Shown one piece after another: positions 35,996 to 43,667 of a stretch of DNA of 44,786 bases. The notes below the pieces were generated by a model. It was given only the letters and a program-made list of their open reading frames with translations, did not search any database and was not told the DNA's origin. Origin of the DNA: CAZDSS01 sp964508185 (GTDB lineage Bacteria > Pseudomonadota > Alphaproteobacteria > Sphingomonadales > Govanellaceae). The DNA is taken from NCBI GenBank assembly GCA_964508185.1, contig CAZDSS010000009.1, positions 1-44,786 on the forward strand. The letters run 5' to 3'. Each line of letters starts with the position of its first letter. The stretch's first letter is position 1. Position numbers and translations under genes: made by a program.

Positions 35996-36047
35996 CCAAC
36001 CATGTGAAACATTTGTAAAAATTCTGCCTGGGTAGCTCGCTGGCGGC

Positions 36048-37547
36048 TCACGCCACCTGCCGGAGCGTCGCCTCGAACGCCTGGCCTTCCTCGTCGGCCA
36101 GCGCCGCATCCCGAAGCGCCCGCACCCGCTCCGCCGCATCGCCGCGCCCGCGCAGGGCGGGAAGCGCCGAAAGGATCCGCTCGTAGCGGGCAAGGCCCCG
36201 GGCGTGGGTGTCGCCATAGCCCTTGATGAGGCGCGGGCACTGGGCCACCTCGACGGCGAGGGCGTAGTCCTCGGCGGCAAGCCCGCGGAGAAGATCGAGC
36301 CATTGCTCGATCAGGGCGTTCTCCCGCGCATAGCGCAGGGTGCTCCGCCGCATGAAGCGGAGCTTCGAGATGAACCACAGGGGCAGGAAGCCCGAAAGCT
36401 TCGCCGTCTGGATGTTGCGGCCCTTGGAGAAAAGGGGCTTCAGCAGGCGCTGCATGGTCGCGGATTTCTCGAACCAGCGGCCGAGGCCCGCCGGCAGGGT
36501 GTCGCAGAATTCCTCGTAGCGGGGATGGAAATATTCCACCACATAGAAGATCTGGTCGGGCCGGGCGCGCACTTCCTGACGGATGTTCTCGAGCCGCCCG
36601 GGCCGTGTCTTGAGATCGGCGACGCGGATCACGTCCTCGAACCCCATCCAGAGGGCAAGGTACCGCGCCGTCTCGTGCAGCAGGCGATGGTCGGGATCGT
36701 TCGCCCCCTGCGCCGCCGCGGCGATCCCGCGCAGGCGGTCGAGATAGAGCCGGGCATAGGCCTCGTCCTGATAATCCACGAGGCGGGCGATGCCGTGGCC
36801 GATGGTCTCGCGCACGGCGTCGGGGAAGCTCGCGACCTCGCCCGAAAGCCTGGCGGGGAGGTTGGGGCGCGCGGGCTGCGGCTCCGCGGCTGAAGATTTC
36901 ACCGGCTTGCCCTGGGCGCCGTCGTAGCCGAGCGCAAAGCCCCGCAGGTTCGATTCAACGGCCTTGCCGCTTGCCCGGATGGTCGCTTCGAACGCCTCGC
37001 GGGGGAAGGGCAGGGCGCCCGATCCCGCGATCGCGCCGAACAGCACGGCGCTGATGACGCTTCCCGTATCCTCGGCCGCCGCCTGCATGTCAAAGAGGAC
37101 GAGCTTCCTGGCCGATTTCCGCGCCGCCTCGCGCACCCGCTCGGCATCCGCCCGGCCGTCGCCCGGCTGCTGCTTCTCGTTGACCGAATAGACGCGGTGG
37201 TCGGAGGCGATGAGGGTCGTAAGATCCGGGCTCACGAAGCCGCGGGCGATGGCCCGGCCCGCTTCCATGAGCTCCGCCGCGACCACGATGTCGACGTCCC
37301 CCGGCGCGGGCATGAGCGCCATCACCGGGCGCTTGCCCGTCTGCTTCGCCACTTCCTCGGGGAAGATCTCGACGCAATAGATGGTGGCGCCGGTGCGCTG
37401 GGCGACGCCCGGCACCGAGGTGTACTGCGCGATGCAGCCGTTGGCCTCGGCCAGATCCACGAGCCACTGGCTGAGAACGCCGCCGCCCTGGCCCCCCAGC
37501 GCGGCGATGGCGATGGACAGCGGGCGGACGCGAGGTGTGCTGGTCAT
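36048..37547 (-). CDS. iorB: Indolepyruvate:ferredoxin oxidoreductase, beta subunit with C-terminal DUF6537-like extension
   Basis: A 499-residue subunit. The N-terminal part (about 1-205) is the gamma-type domain of 2-oxoacid:ferredoxin oxidoreductases, with IAALGGQGGGVLSQWLVDLA, VAQRTGATIYCVEIF and MPAPGDVDIVVAAELMEAGR. The remaining 280 or so residues are the helical extension (DUF6537-like) typical of bacterial IorB. The frame is open upstream, but the ATG at 37547 matches the family start and follows GAAGG. It lies 40 bp after iorA. With IorA it would convert arylpyruvates, such as indolepyruvate, and CoA to aryl-acetyl-CoA, CO2 and reduced ferredoxin. It is the last gene of the cyclase-iorA-iorB operon. 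Confidence 0.92.
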   Translation of the reverse strand: MTSTPRVRPLSIAIAALGGQGGGVLSQWLVDLAEANGCIAQYTSVPGVAQRTGATIYCVEIFPEEVAKQTGKRPVMALMPAPGDVDIVVAAELMEAGRAIARGFVSPDLTTLIASDHRVYSVNEKQQPGDGRADAERVREAARKSARKLVLFDMQAAAEDTGSVISAVLFGAIAGSGALPFPREAFEATIRASGKAVESNLRGFALGYDGAQGKPVKSSAAEPQPARPNLPARLSGEVASFPDAVRETIGHGIARLVDYQDEAYARLYLDRLRGIAAAAQGANDPDHRLLHETARYLALWMGFEDVIRVADLKTRPGRLENIRQEVRARPDQIFYVVEYFHPRYEEFCDTLPAGLGRWFEKSATMQRLLKPLFSKGRNIQTAKLSGFLPLWFISKLRFMRRSTLRYARENALIEQWLDLLRGLAAEDYALAVEVAQCPRLIKGYGDTHARGLARYERILSALPALRGRGDAAERVRALRDAALADEEGQAFEATLRQVA

Positions 37548-37587
37548 GGGATTTCGCCTTCTCTGTTCTTCTGTCGCGGCTTTCGGA

Positions 37588-39723
37588 TCATTCGGCGGGG
37601 GCGAGCGCCGTTCCGCGCGATCCGCCCTGGAGAAGGCCGATGATCGCCCGCCGGACGCGCGCCGCGATACGGTCCCAGAGCGTGGGGTTGAAGATGATCT
37701 CGACCCGGCTGAAGGACGGGCAGAGGACGGCCGCATGGGTCACCTCGCCGCAATGGCCGCAGCCGACGCAGCTGTTGTCCACATAGGCGACGGGGTCGAT
37801 CTTCAGCGGATTGGGATTGGCCTTGATGGTAAGCGACGGGCAGCCCGAGAGCCGGATGCAGGCATGGTCGCCGGTGCAGGTCTCGCTGTCGACGAAGAAG
37901 CGCTCGCGCACCACGCGCTTGCCTTCCTTGACGGCCTTCGAGAACAGGGGCTTCACCCGGCGCTGGCGGTTGAGCTGGCATTCGCCCTCGGCCAGGATCA
38001 CCTTGGGCCCCTTCTCGGGCGTGGTGAGGGCTTCGCGCAGGGCCTGGGTCATGCGCTGCACGTCGTAGCTCCTCACCCGCCGCAGCCACTTGACGCCGAC
38101 GCCGCGCACCGCGTCGGCGATCGGGTGTTTGGTGCTGCGGGTCGGGTTTTCCGCCCGCGACGACAACAGGTCCTGGCCGCCGGTCGCCGCCGCATACATG
38201 TTGTCGACGATCACCGTCACATTGTCGCTGCGGTTGAAGACGGCGTTGCCGATGCCGCTCGTGAGGCCGTTATGCCAGAAGCCGCCGTCGCCCATGATGG
38301 CGATCGCGCGCTTGCCCGCATCCACGTTGAAGGCCGAAGCCCCCGCCCCGCCGAGGCCGTAGCCCATGGTGGTGTTGCCGATATTGAACGGCGCGTTGAT
38401 GGAGAACAGGTGGCAGCCGATGTCGCAGCTCACGTGATGCCGCCCCATCTCCCGCTCGATCAGACGGATCGCGGTGAAGATCGGCCGCTCGGGGCAGCCG
38501 GTGCAGAAGCCCGGCGCGCGCGGCGGCAGCACTTCCATGAGCGGCCCCGGATCGGCCGGGGGGTGGTAAAGGGGCACGGCCTTGGCGAGATATTCCGGCG
38601 CCTCGGCCTCGAAGAACGCCTTGGCGCCCTTGCGGATCACCTCGCTCGTATATTCGCCGGCCATGGGCAGCGGGCCCTTGCCCACCACCTTGGTCTGCAG
38701 GTCCGCCTTGCGCAGGATGGTGTTGATGGCCTGCTCCAGGAAATCGGGCTGGCCTTCCTCAAGCAGCAGCACCGCCCGCTTGTCGGCGCAGAAGCGCTTC
38801 ACTTCCTCGGGAAGCAGGGGATAGGTGGCGTTCAGCACATAGATCGGAATTTCCGTGTTGCCGAAGCTGTCGGCAAGGCCGAGAAGCTCCAGCGCGCGGA
38901 TCAGGGTGTTGTAGAGCCCGCCCTGGGTGATGATGCCGATCTCGCCCCTGTCGCCGCCGAGGAACTCGTTGAACCCGATCTCTTCCAGGAAGCGCACGGC
39001 GTTGGGCCAGCGCTGGTTGACCTTCTCATGCTCGTGGAGATAGCTCGCGGGAGGCAGCACGATGCGGTTGACGTCGCGCTCCGGATTCTCCAGCGCCTGC
39101 TTCAGGGTGAATTCGGGCCGCTTGTTGTCCTTGGCGATGAAGCGGCCGTACATGTGGCATTCGCGGATCCGGAGCTGCAGCATGACGGGCGTGTTGGACG
39201 CTTCCGACAGCTCGAAGCCCTTTTCCACCGAGCGCACGATCATGTCGAGGTCGGGCCGCGGGTCGAGCAGCCACATCTGCGACTTCATGGCAAAGGCATG
39301 GCTCCGCTCCTGCATGATGGAGGAGCCTTCGCCGTAGTCTTCCCCGATGATGATGAGGGCCCCGCCCTTGACGCCGCCGGATGCCACGTTGGCGAGCGCA
39401 TCGGACGCCACATTGGTGCCGACGGTGGACTTCCAGGTCACGGCGCCGCGGATCGGGTAGTTCACCGAGGCGGCCAGCATGGCGCCTGCGGCGGCCTCGC
39501 TGGCGCTGGCCTCGAAATGGACGTCCAGTTCCTGCAGGATCTCCTGCGCGTCGGACAGGACGTCCATGAGGTGTGAAATGGGCGCGCCCTGGTATCCGCC
39601 CACATAGGACACGCCCGACTGAAGGAGCGCCTTGGTGACGGCAAGAATGCCCTCGCCGCGGAACTCCTGACCTTCGCCGAGGCGAAGCTTCTTCACTTCT
39701 TCCTTGAATGAGCGTTCAGCCAT
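37588..39723 (-). CDS. iorA: Indolepyruvate:ferredoxin oxidoreductase, alpha subunit
   Basis: A 711-residue thiamine-diphosphate subunit. The N-terminal pyrimidine-binding domain begins VGGYQGAPISHL (41-52) and continues HFEASASEAAAGAMLAASVN. The centre holds FCTGCPERP and the ThDP-binding GDGGFWHNGLTSGIGNAVF. The C-terminal part carries iron-sulfur cysteines, first CTGDHACIRLSGCP and then CVGCGHCGEVTHAAVLCP, the pattern I know from bacterial IorA. Strong segments such as WKSTVGTNVASDALANVASG and GEDYGEGSSIMQERSHAFA support the assignment. It sits between the cyclase (46 bp) and iorB (40 bp). The arylpyruvate used may be indole-, phenyl- or hydroxyphenyl-pyruvate. No dedicated ferredoxin gene is nearby. 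Confidence 0.95.
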   Translation of the reverse strand: MAERSFKEEVKKLRLGEGQEFRGEGILAVTKALLQSGVSYVGGYQGAPISHLMDVLSDAQEILQELDVHFEASASEAAAGAMLAASVNYPIRGAVTWKSTVGTNVASDALANVASGGVKGGALIIIGEDYGEGSSIMQERSHAFAMKSQMWLLDPRPDLDMIVRSVEKGFELSEASNTPVMLQLRIRECHMYGRFIAKDNKRPEFTLKQALENPERDVNRIVLPPASYLHEHEKVNQRWPNAVRFLEEIGFNEFLGGDRGEIGIITQGGLYNTLIRALELLGLADSFGNTEIPIYVLNATYPLLPEEVKRFCADKRAVLLLEEGQPDFLEQAINTILRKADLQTKVVGKGPLPMAGEYTSEVIRKGAKAFFEAEAPEYLAKAVPLYHPPADPGPLMEVLPPRAPGFCTGCPERPIFTAIRLIEREMGRHHVSCDIGCHLFSINAPFNIGNTTMGYGLGGAGASAFNVDAGKRAIAIMGDGGFWHNGLTSGIGNAVFNRSDNVTVIVDNMYAAATGGQDLLSSRAENPTRSTKHPIADAVRGVGVKWLRRVRSYDVQRMTQALREALTTPEKGPKVILAEGECQLNRQRRVKPLFSKAVKEGKRVVRERFFVDSETCTGDHACIRLSGCPSLTIKANPNPLKIDPVAYVDNSCVGCGHCGEVTHAAVLCPSFSRVEIIFNPTLWDRIAARVRRAIIGLLQGGSRGTALAPAE

Positions 39724-39769
39724 TGCCGTTGTCCTGTCTGCTGCGGGGCGCGCCCCGATCCGTTTGTCC

Positions 39770-40561
39770 TCAGGCCGCCGGGACGAGCGCGATCACGCGC
39801 ACCGGGCTGCCGGACCCCTGGACGATCTTGAGCGGCGGAGCGATCACGATCGCGCCCTTGGGCGGCAGCTGGTCGAGGTTGGTGAGGCTCGCGAGCCCGT
39901 ACTTGTTCGAGCCATGCATGATTTCATGGCAGGGGAACATGGGGTTGAGGTTCGGCGCCTGACCGGCGTCCGTGCCGACCGTCTCCACGCCCACGCCGCG
40001 CACGTTGCGTTCATGCGCCAGGAAATGCACCGCATCGGGATGCAGCCCCGGCGTATGGGCGCCGTCGTCCTTGATGTTGAGGAATTCCTCGGGGTCCTTC
40101 TTCTTGGACCAGTCGCTGCGGATCAGGACCCAGGCGTCTTCCGGGATGCGGCCGTGCTTTTCTTCCCAGGCCTTGAGGTGATCCACGTTCAGGAGATAGT
40201 CGGGATCCTTGTTGGCCTCGTTCACCATGTCGATGACGACGGCCGGGCCGATGAAGCGCTCCACCGGGATGGTGTCGGTGGCGTTGTTCGGCAGATCCTT
40301 GCCCGAGACCCAGTGAATGGGCGCGTCGAAATGGGTGCCCGTATGCTCGCCGCATTCGATGTTGTTCCAGTACCAGCGCGGCCCGCGATCGTCATAGCGC
40401 GAGATCTCCTCCATGGAGAACGGCTTGGACGGCGCGAAGATGGGGGGCAGCCGCAGCACCGGGGTTTCGGGGCTGAGGGGTTGGGTCAGGTCGACGACCC
40501 GGATGCCACCCTGACCGATGGCCGCCATGAGATTCTCGAGAACCGCTCCATTCTGCGCCAT
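39770..40561 (-). CDS. Metal-dependent cyclase-family hydrolase (kynurenine formamidase / isatin hydrolase type)
   Basis: A 263-residue member of the cyclase family (PF04199). The signature metal motif is HTGTHFDAPIH (His73, His77, Asp79, His83), preceded by the family N-terminus IRVVDLTQPLSPETP and followed by LIRSDWSKKK, GLHPDAVHFLAHERNVRGVG and VETVGTDAG. Known members are KynB-type formamidases and isatin hydrolases, which open amide bonds in tryptophan- and indole-derived compounds. The ATG at 40561 is chosen over a GTG at 40570 because AGGGGAG lies 8 bases upstream. It is the first gene of the operon with iorA-iorB, so a role with aromatic amino acid or indole derivatives is plausible. 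A palindrome at 40612-40623 probably controls it. Confidence 0.9.
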   Translation of the reverse strand: MAQNGAVLENLMAAIGQGGIRVVDLTQPLSPETPVLRLPPIFAPSKPFSMEEISRYDDRGPRWYWNNIECGEHTGTHFDAPIHWVSGKDLPNNATDTIPVERFIGPAVVIDMVNEANKDPDYLLNVDHLKAWEEKHGRIPEDAWVLIRSDWSKKKDPEEFLNIKDDGAHTPGLHPDAVHFLAHERNVRGVGVETVGTDAGQAPNLNPMFPCHEIMHGSNKYGLASLTNLDQLPPKGAIVIAPPLKIVQGSGSPVRVIALVPAA

Positions 40562-40611
40562 GCGCTGCACTCCCCTTGCTTGAGTGAACCTGAAGAAAAA
40601 AGGCTAAACAA

Positions 40612-40623
40612 ATTCACGTGAAT
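40612..40623. promoter_or_regulatory. Palindromic operator candidate before the cyclase-iorAB operon
   Basis: ATTCACGTGAAT is a perfect 12-bp palindrome in an AT-rich block 51 bases before the cyclase start. It is overlapped on the right by a second small palindrome, GAATATTC (40620-40627). Its core TCACGTGA resembles the TCATGTGA core of the site before marR (41284-41299). A MarR-type dimer is the likely binder. Confidence 0.5.
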
Positions 40624-40753
40624 ATTCAACTAAAGACGCGGCTTGCCGTCCCGGTGCTTTTTGCCCCGCCGATTCCCGCGGTTTCCCGCGAGATTCAGGG
40701 GGCGCCTCCCTGAATTCCTGTCCGGGCGCGCGCCGTCGCGCCGGTCGCCTCTC

Positions 40754-41245
40754 CTAATCCATATAGGGTGACCGCAGGAGATTTTCACGAATCCGGCGCA
40801 GAATGTCCATGAACTGCGTGATCTCCTCGTCCGAGATGTTGGCGAAGGCCTTGTGGAAGACCCGCGCCGCGACCACCGAGACCCGGGCCAGCGCCTCGCG
40901 GCCGCGTTCGGTGATCCAGACCTGGGTCACCCTGTTGTCATGCGGGGCGGGGGCGCGCTCCACCAGCCCTTCTTCCTGCATGCGGTCGAGAATGCGGGTA
41001 ATGGTGGACAGCTTGGTGACCGACCGGCTCGCCAGCTCCGTCACCGTGCTCGGATTGCGGTCGCCGAGAAGGGTGAGCACCCGCCAGCGCGGCTGGTCCA
41101 TGTCCAGCGCCTTCAAGAGCTTGCTCATCTCCTCGATATAGGTCCACGAGGTATGATTGAGATTGTACAGGGGATAGTCGTCGATCCGGAAATCGGGATC
41201 GCCGGGCGCGGCAAAGGCGCGACGGGTTTCTGTCCTGGAGCTCAT
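40754..41245 (-). CDS. MarR-family transcriptional regulator
   Basis: A 163-residue winged-helix repressor of normal MarR length. The DNA-binding core (about 50-115) contains DQPRWRVLTLLGDRNPSTVT, ELASRSVTKLSTITRILDRM and the wing VERAPAPHDNRVTQVWITERG, with the usual D-x-R in the wing. The N- and C-terminal helices form the dimer. The gene lies upstream of and on the same strand as the cyclase-iorAB operon, with 192 bp between. Related palindromes are found in front of both, which suggests that it represses itself and that operon. MarR repressors of this kind often respond to small aromatic acids; the ligand here is unknown. Confidence 0.93.
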   Translation of the reverse strand: MSSRTETRRAFAAPGDPDFRIDDYPLYNLNHTSWTYIEEMSKLLKALDMDQPRWRVLTLLGDRNPSTVTELASRSVTKLSTITRILDRMQEEGLVERAPAPHDNRVTQVWITERGREALARVSVVAARVFHKAFANISDEEITQFMDILRRIRENLLRSPYMD

Positions 41246-41283
41246 GTCCTCGCCGGGAATGTGGGGGCTTCCGGGTTGCTGCG

Positions 41284-41299
41284 AAAATCATGTGATTTT
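41284..41299. promoter_or_regulatory. Palindromic operator candidate upstream of marR
   Basis: AAAATCATGTGATTTT consists of AAAATCA and its exact inverse TGATTTT around TG. It lies 39 bases before the MarR start codon, next to TATAACC-type AT-rich sequence that could be its promoter. It is similar in 10 of 14 aligned positions to the site before the cyclase gene. Confidence 0.5.
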
Positions 41300-41563
41300 G
41301 GTTATATTGCCGGGACGCGTCCTGCGCCGCAAGCAAAAAGCGCGGGGAGTATACCGGATGCGCGACGAGAGTCGCCGCGGAAAAGCGGGCGACCGGGGCG
41401 GGCGGCGCAGTTCGGATCGCAACCCTCGGGCCGTCCATACCGTTCTAGGGCCATGCTGGCTGCCGGCGCCCGGCGGATGTGACAGTCCAGGCGGCGCCAA
41501 GCCGTTGTCGTTATCGGCCCGTCATGTTTCAATGCCTTGGGCCGCCCATCGAGGAGAGCTGGA
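41300..41563. other. Intergenic region between marR and the sorbosone dehydrogenase-like gene
   Basis: With the operator above, this makes a divergent gap of about 318 bp. Apart from GAGGAGAG (41550-41557), which is the ribosome binding site for the ATG at 41564, I see no clear promoter, hairpin or small gene in it. Confidence 0.5.
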
Positions 41564-42877
41564 ATGACCATACGCGTTCTGTCCCCCGTCATGGGGATCT
41601 GCCTGATGGCTGCAGCGAGCCTGCCCGCCGCGGCGCAGGACCAGGACATCGCCCGCTTCCGCATTCCCGACGGCGCGAAGCCCGACCCCGAGATCGGCAT
41701 CACCCTGCCGCCGGGCTTCACGGCCACCATCTTCCACGAGGGCGTGGGCCCCGCCCGCCATCTGGCGGTAAGCCCCAGCGGCGACCTTTACGTGAAGCTC
41801 CGCAAGGTGGCGGACGGCGGCGGCATCGTGGCGCTCCGCGATACGGACGGCGACGGCCGCGCGGACGAGGAGGAGCGCTTCGGCGATTTCGGCGGCACCG
41901 CCATCATGTTCCATGACGGCGCGCTCTATGCGGCGTCCGACGTCGCCGTGTTCCGCTATCAAATGGACGGCTACGGTCTTGCGCCGGCGGGCGAGCCCGA
42001 GGTGATCGTCGAAGGCTTCCCCGAGCAGAAGAGCCATGCGGCCAAGGCCATCGCTTTCGACGACGAGGGCAATCTCTATGTGGCCGTGGGCGCGCCGAGC
42101 AATGCCTGCCAGGAGCCCGACCGGAAAAAGGGCGTCAAGGGACAGAACCCTTGCCCCGATCTCGAACGCCAGGCGGGCGTCTGGCGCTATGATGCGAACA
42201 AGACCGGCCAGAAAGCGTCGAAAGAGGGCCGCTTCGCCACGGGGCTCCGCCATATCGTGGGCATGGCCTGGAACGGTGAGGCGAACGCGCTCTTCGCCGC
42301 GGTCCACGGGCGCGACCAGCTGGACAGCCTGTGGCCCGAACATTTCACCGCCGAACAGAATGCGGAGCTTCCCGCCGAGGAATTCGTGCGCATCGCGGAG
42401 GGCGACGATTTCGGCTGGCCCTATGCCTATTACGACCCCAAGCAGAAGGCGCGCATGATCGCCCCCGAATATGGCGGCGACGGCAAGACGCCGGCGGAAA
42501 AGGGCAAGTACCGCGACCCCGTGCTCACCTTCCCCGCCCACTGGGCGCCGAACGCCCTCCTGTTCTATACGGGCCAGCAGTTCCCGGCCGCCTTCCGGCA
42601 CGGCGCCTTCGTCGCCTTCCATGGCTCCTGGAACCGCTCGCCCCAGCCCCAGGGCGGCTACAACGTGGTCTTCGTGCCCTTCAAGGACGGCGCGCCCACG
42701 GGTGAGTGGCAGGTCTTCGCCGAAAGGTTTGCGGGCGCGGAAAAGCTCAACAGCTCGGCCGACGCCCGTTACCGCCCCGTCGGCCTTGCCCAGGGCCTCG
42801 ACGGCAGCCTATATATTGCGGAGAGCATCACCGGCCGCATCTGGAAGGTTACCTATGGGGGACAGGCCGATCGCTGA
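41564..42877 (+). CDS. PQQ-dependent sugar dehydrogenase, L-sorbosone dehydrogenase-like
   Basis: A 437-residue periplasmic beta-propeller protein of the soluble glucose/sorbosone dehydrogenase family. The signal peptide (MTIRVLSPVMGICLMAAA..., cleavage near AAAQDQ) is followed by ITLPPGFTATIFHEGVGPAR and repeated blades: LYVAVGAPSNACQEPDRKKG, FATGLRHIVGMAWNGEAN, GDDFGWPYAYYD, PAHWAPNALLFYTGQQFPA and AFHGSWNRSPQPQGGYNVVF. The last segments are typical of the family. It would oxidise a sugar or aldose-like compound with PQQ, passing electrons to the respiratory chain. No cytochrome domain is fused. The ATG at 41564 follows GAGGAGAG. The next gene starts 23 bp before its stop. Substrate unknown; no PQQ synthesis genes are in the window. 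Confidence 0.88.
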   Translation: MTIRVLSPVMGICLMAAASLPAAAQDQDIARFRIPDGAKPDPEIGITLPPGFTATIFHEGVGPARHLAVSPSGDLYVKLRKVADGGGIVALRDTDGDGRADEEERFGDFGGTAIMFHDGALYAASDVAVFRYQMDGYGLAPAGEPEVIVEGFPEQKSHAAKAIAFDDEGNLYVAVGAPSNACQEPDRKKGVKGQNPCPDLERQAGVWRYDANKTGQKASKEGRFATGLRHIVGMAWNGEANALFAAVHGRDQLDSLWPEHFTAEQNAELPAEEFVRIAEGDDFGWPYAYYDPKQKARMIAPEYGGDGKTPAEKGKYRDPVLTFPAHWAPNALLFYTGQQFPAAFRHGAFVAFHGSWNRSPQPQGGYNVVFVPFKDGAPTGEWQVFAERFAGAEKLNSSADARYRPVGLAQGLDGSLYIAESITGRIWKVTYGGQADR

Positions 42878-43406
42878 CGTGAACGGCGTCGCGCCGCGCA
42901 TGAAGCGCCCGGCGGAAGCGCGGCCCCTCGCATCCTCTCCCTGCTCCATGGCGGAAGCGGACGCGGCCTATGCGGGATACATGACCCGTCAGGAGCTGAC
43001 GGATTTTCTCAACATGCTGTTGGAAGCCCAGCGCGCGGGCATGAAGGTGACCGCCATGCTGGTGGCCGATCCCGCCGCGCCGCCTGCGCAGGCGGAACAG
43101 TTGCGGGAAATGTCGAAGGCGGAAGCCCGCTTCTGCGCCATGCTCACCGATCAGGTGCAGCGTCTCGGCGGCGCGCCGAGCCTGGAGACCGGCGCGTTCG
43201 AGGGCAAGATGCGGGCGATTTCCGGCTTTCGCGAGCGCCTCGCCCTGCTGGATGCGGGCATCCATTGGGTGATCCGCAAGCTCGCCGACGCCCTGCCGCG
43301 CATTCGCGAGGACGACATCCATCGCGATCTTCGCACCATGCTTGAAGTTCACGAACATTGCCGCGCCGTCTGCCGCAGCCTGCTCGGCGCGCCGGGCGAA
43401 GGCTGA
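42855..43406 (+). CDS. Small helical protein, DUF6306-like
   Basis: A 183-residue protein if started at the ATG at 42855, which overlaps the sorbosone dehydrogenase end by 23 bp. An in-frame ATG at 42900 (168 residues) is the alternative and may be the true start, since the first residues look unstructured. From MTRQELTDFLNMLLEAQRAG onward it is almost all helix, with a ferritin-like feel (LREMSKAEARFCAMLTDQVQ, LALLDAGIHWVIRKLADALP, RDLRTMLEVHEHCRAVCRSL) and a final His/Cys-containing helix. I associate the opening with the DUF6306 family, of unknown function. Overlap suggests co-expression with the dehydrogenase. Confidence 0.7.
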   Translation: MGDRPIADVNGVAPRMKRPAEARPLASSPCSMAEADAAYAGYMTRQELTDFLNMLLEAQRAGMKVTAMLVADPAAPPAQAEQLREMSKAEARFCAMLTDQVQRLGGAPSLETGAFEGKMRAISGFRERLALLDAGIHWVIRKLADALPRIREDDIHRDLRTMLEVHEHCRAVCRSLLGAPGEG

Positions 43407-43446
43407 AAATCCTGCCCCGCTTAACCACTTGTAAAGAGTTTCTGGT

Positions 43447-43460
43447 AGTCTGCGCAGACT
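43447..43460. promoter_or_regulatory. Perfect 14-bp palindrome in a gene-poor stretch
   Basis: AGTCTGCGCAGACT is a perfect 14-bp palindrome, 41 bases after the DUF6306-like stop. TTGTAA lies just upstream (about 43429-43434) as a possible -35. It may be an operator for the small, possibly broken reading frame that follows, or simply a hairpin. Confidence 0.3.
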
Positions 43461-43646
43461 GTTCACCGCGGAAGTCCTGCGCGAGTTTCGACGAGTTTGA
43501 CGCGGCCATCCTCGCCCACGGTCTCAAGAATTATTACAGTTCCGAGCTCGATTACGCCTGTCAGCTCCTCGACAACGCCCAGGCGGACATGAACCGGCTG
43601 CAGCGAACTGGGCTACAGCGAACCCGAGAAGTACCGGGAGACCTGA
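43461..43646 (+). pseudogene. Possible decayed or frameshifted small gene
   Basis: The codons FDEFDAAILAHGLKNYYSSE followed by LDYACQLLDNAQADMNRLQ look like genuine protein sequence, but the frame has no good start codon and runs on into unlike sequence. After about 43600 the next frame reads ELGYSEPEKYRET and stops at 43644-43646, which also looks protein-like. Upstream, a third frame gives FTAEVLREF. A small gene broken by one or two frameshifts, or sequencing errors, would explain all three pieces. I do not recognise the family. Confidence 0.25.
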
Positions 43647-43667
43647 CGGCCGGCATCGGCTTGATGC

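Noticed and set aside
34203..36035. A 610-residue plus-strand frame antisense to nhaB
   Set aside because: Repetitive Asp/Glu/His/Arg composition from reading membrane-protein codons backwards; nhaB on the other strand is unmistakable.
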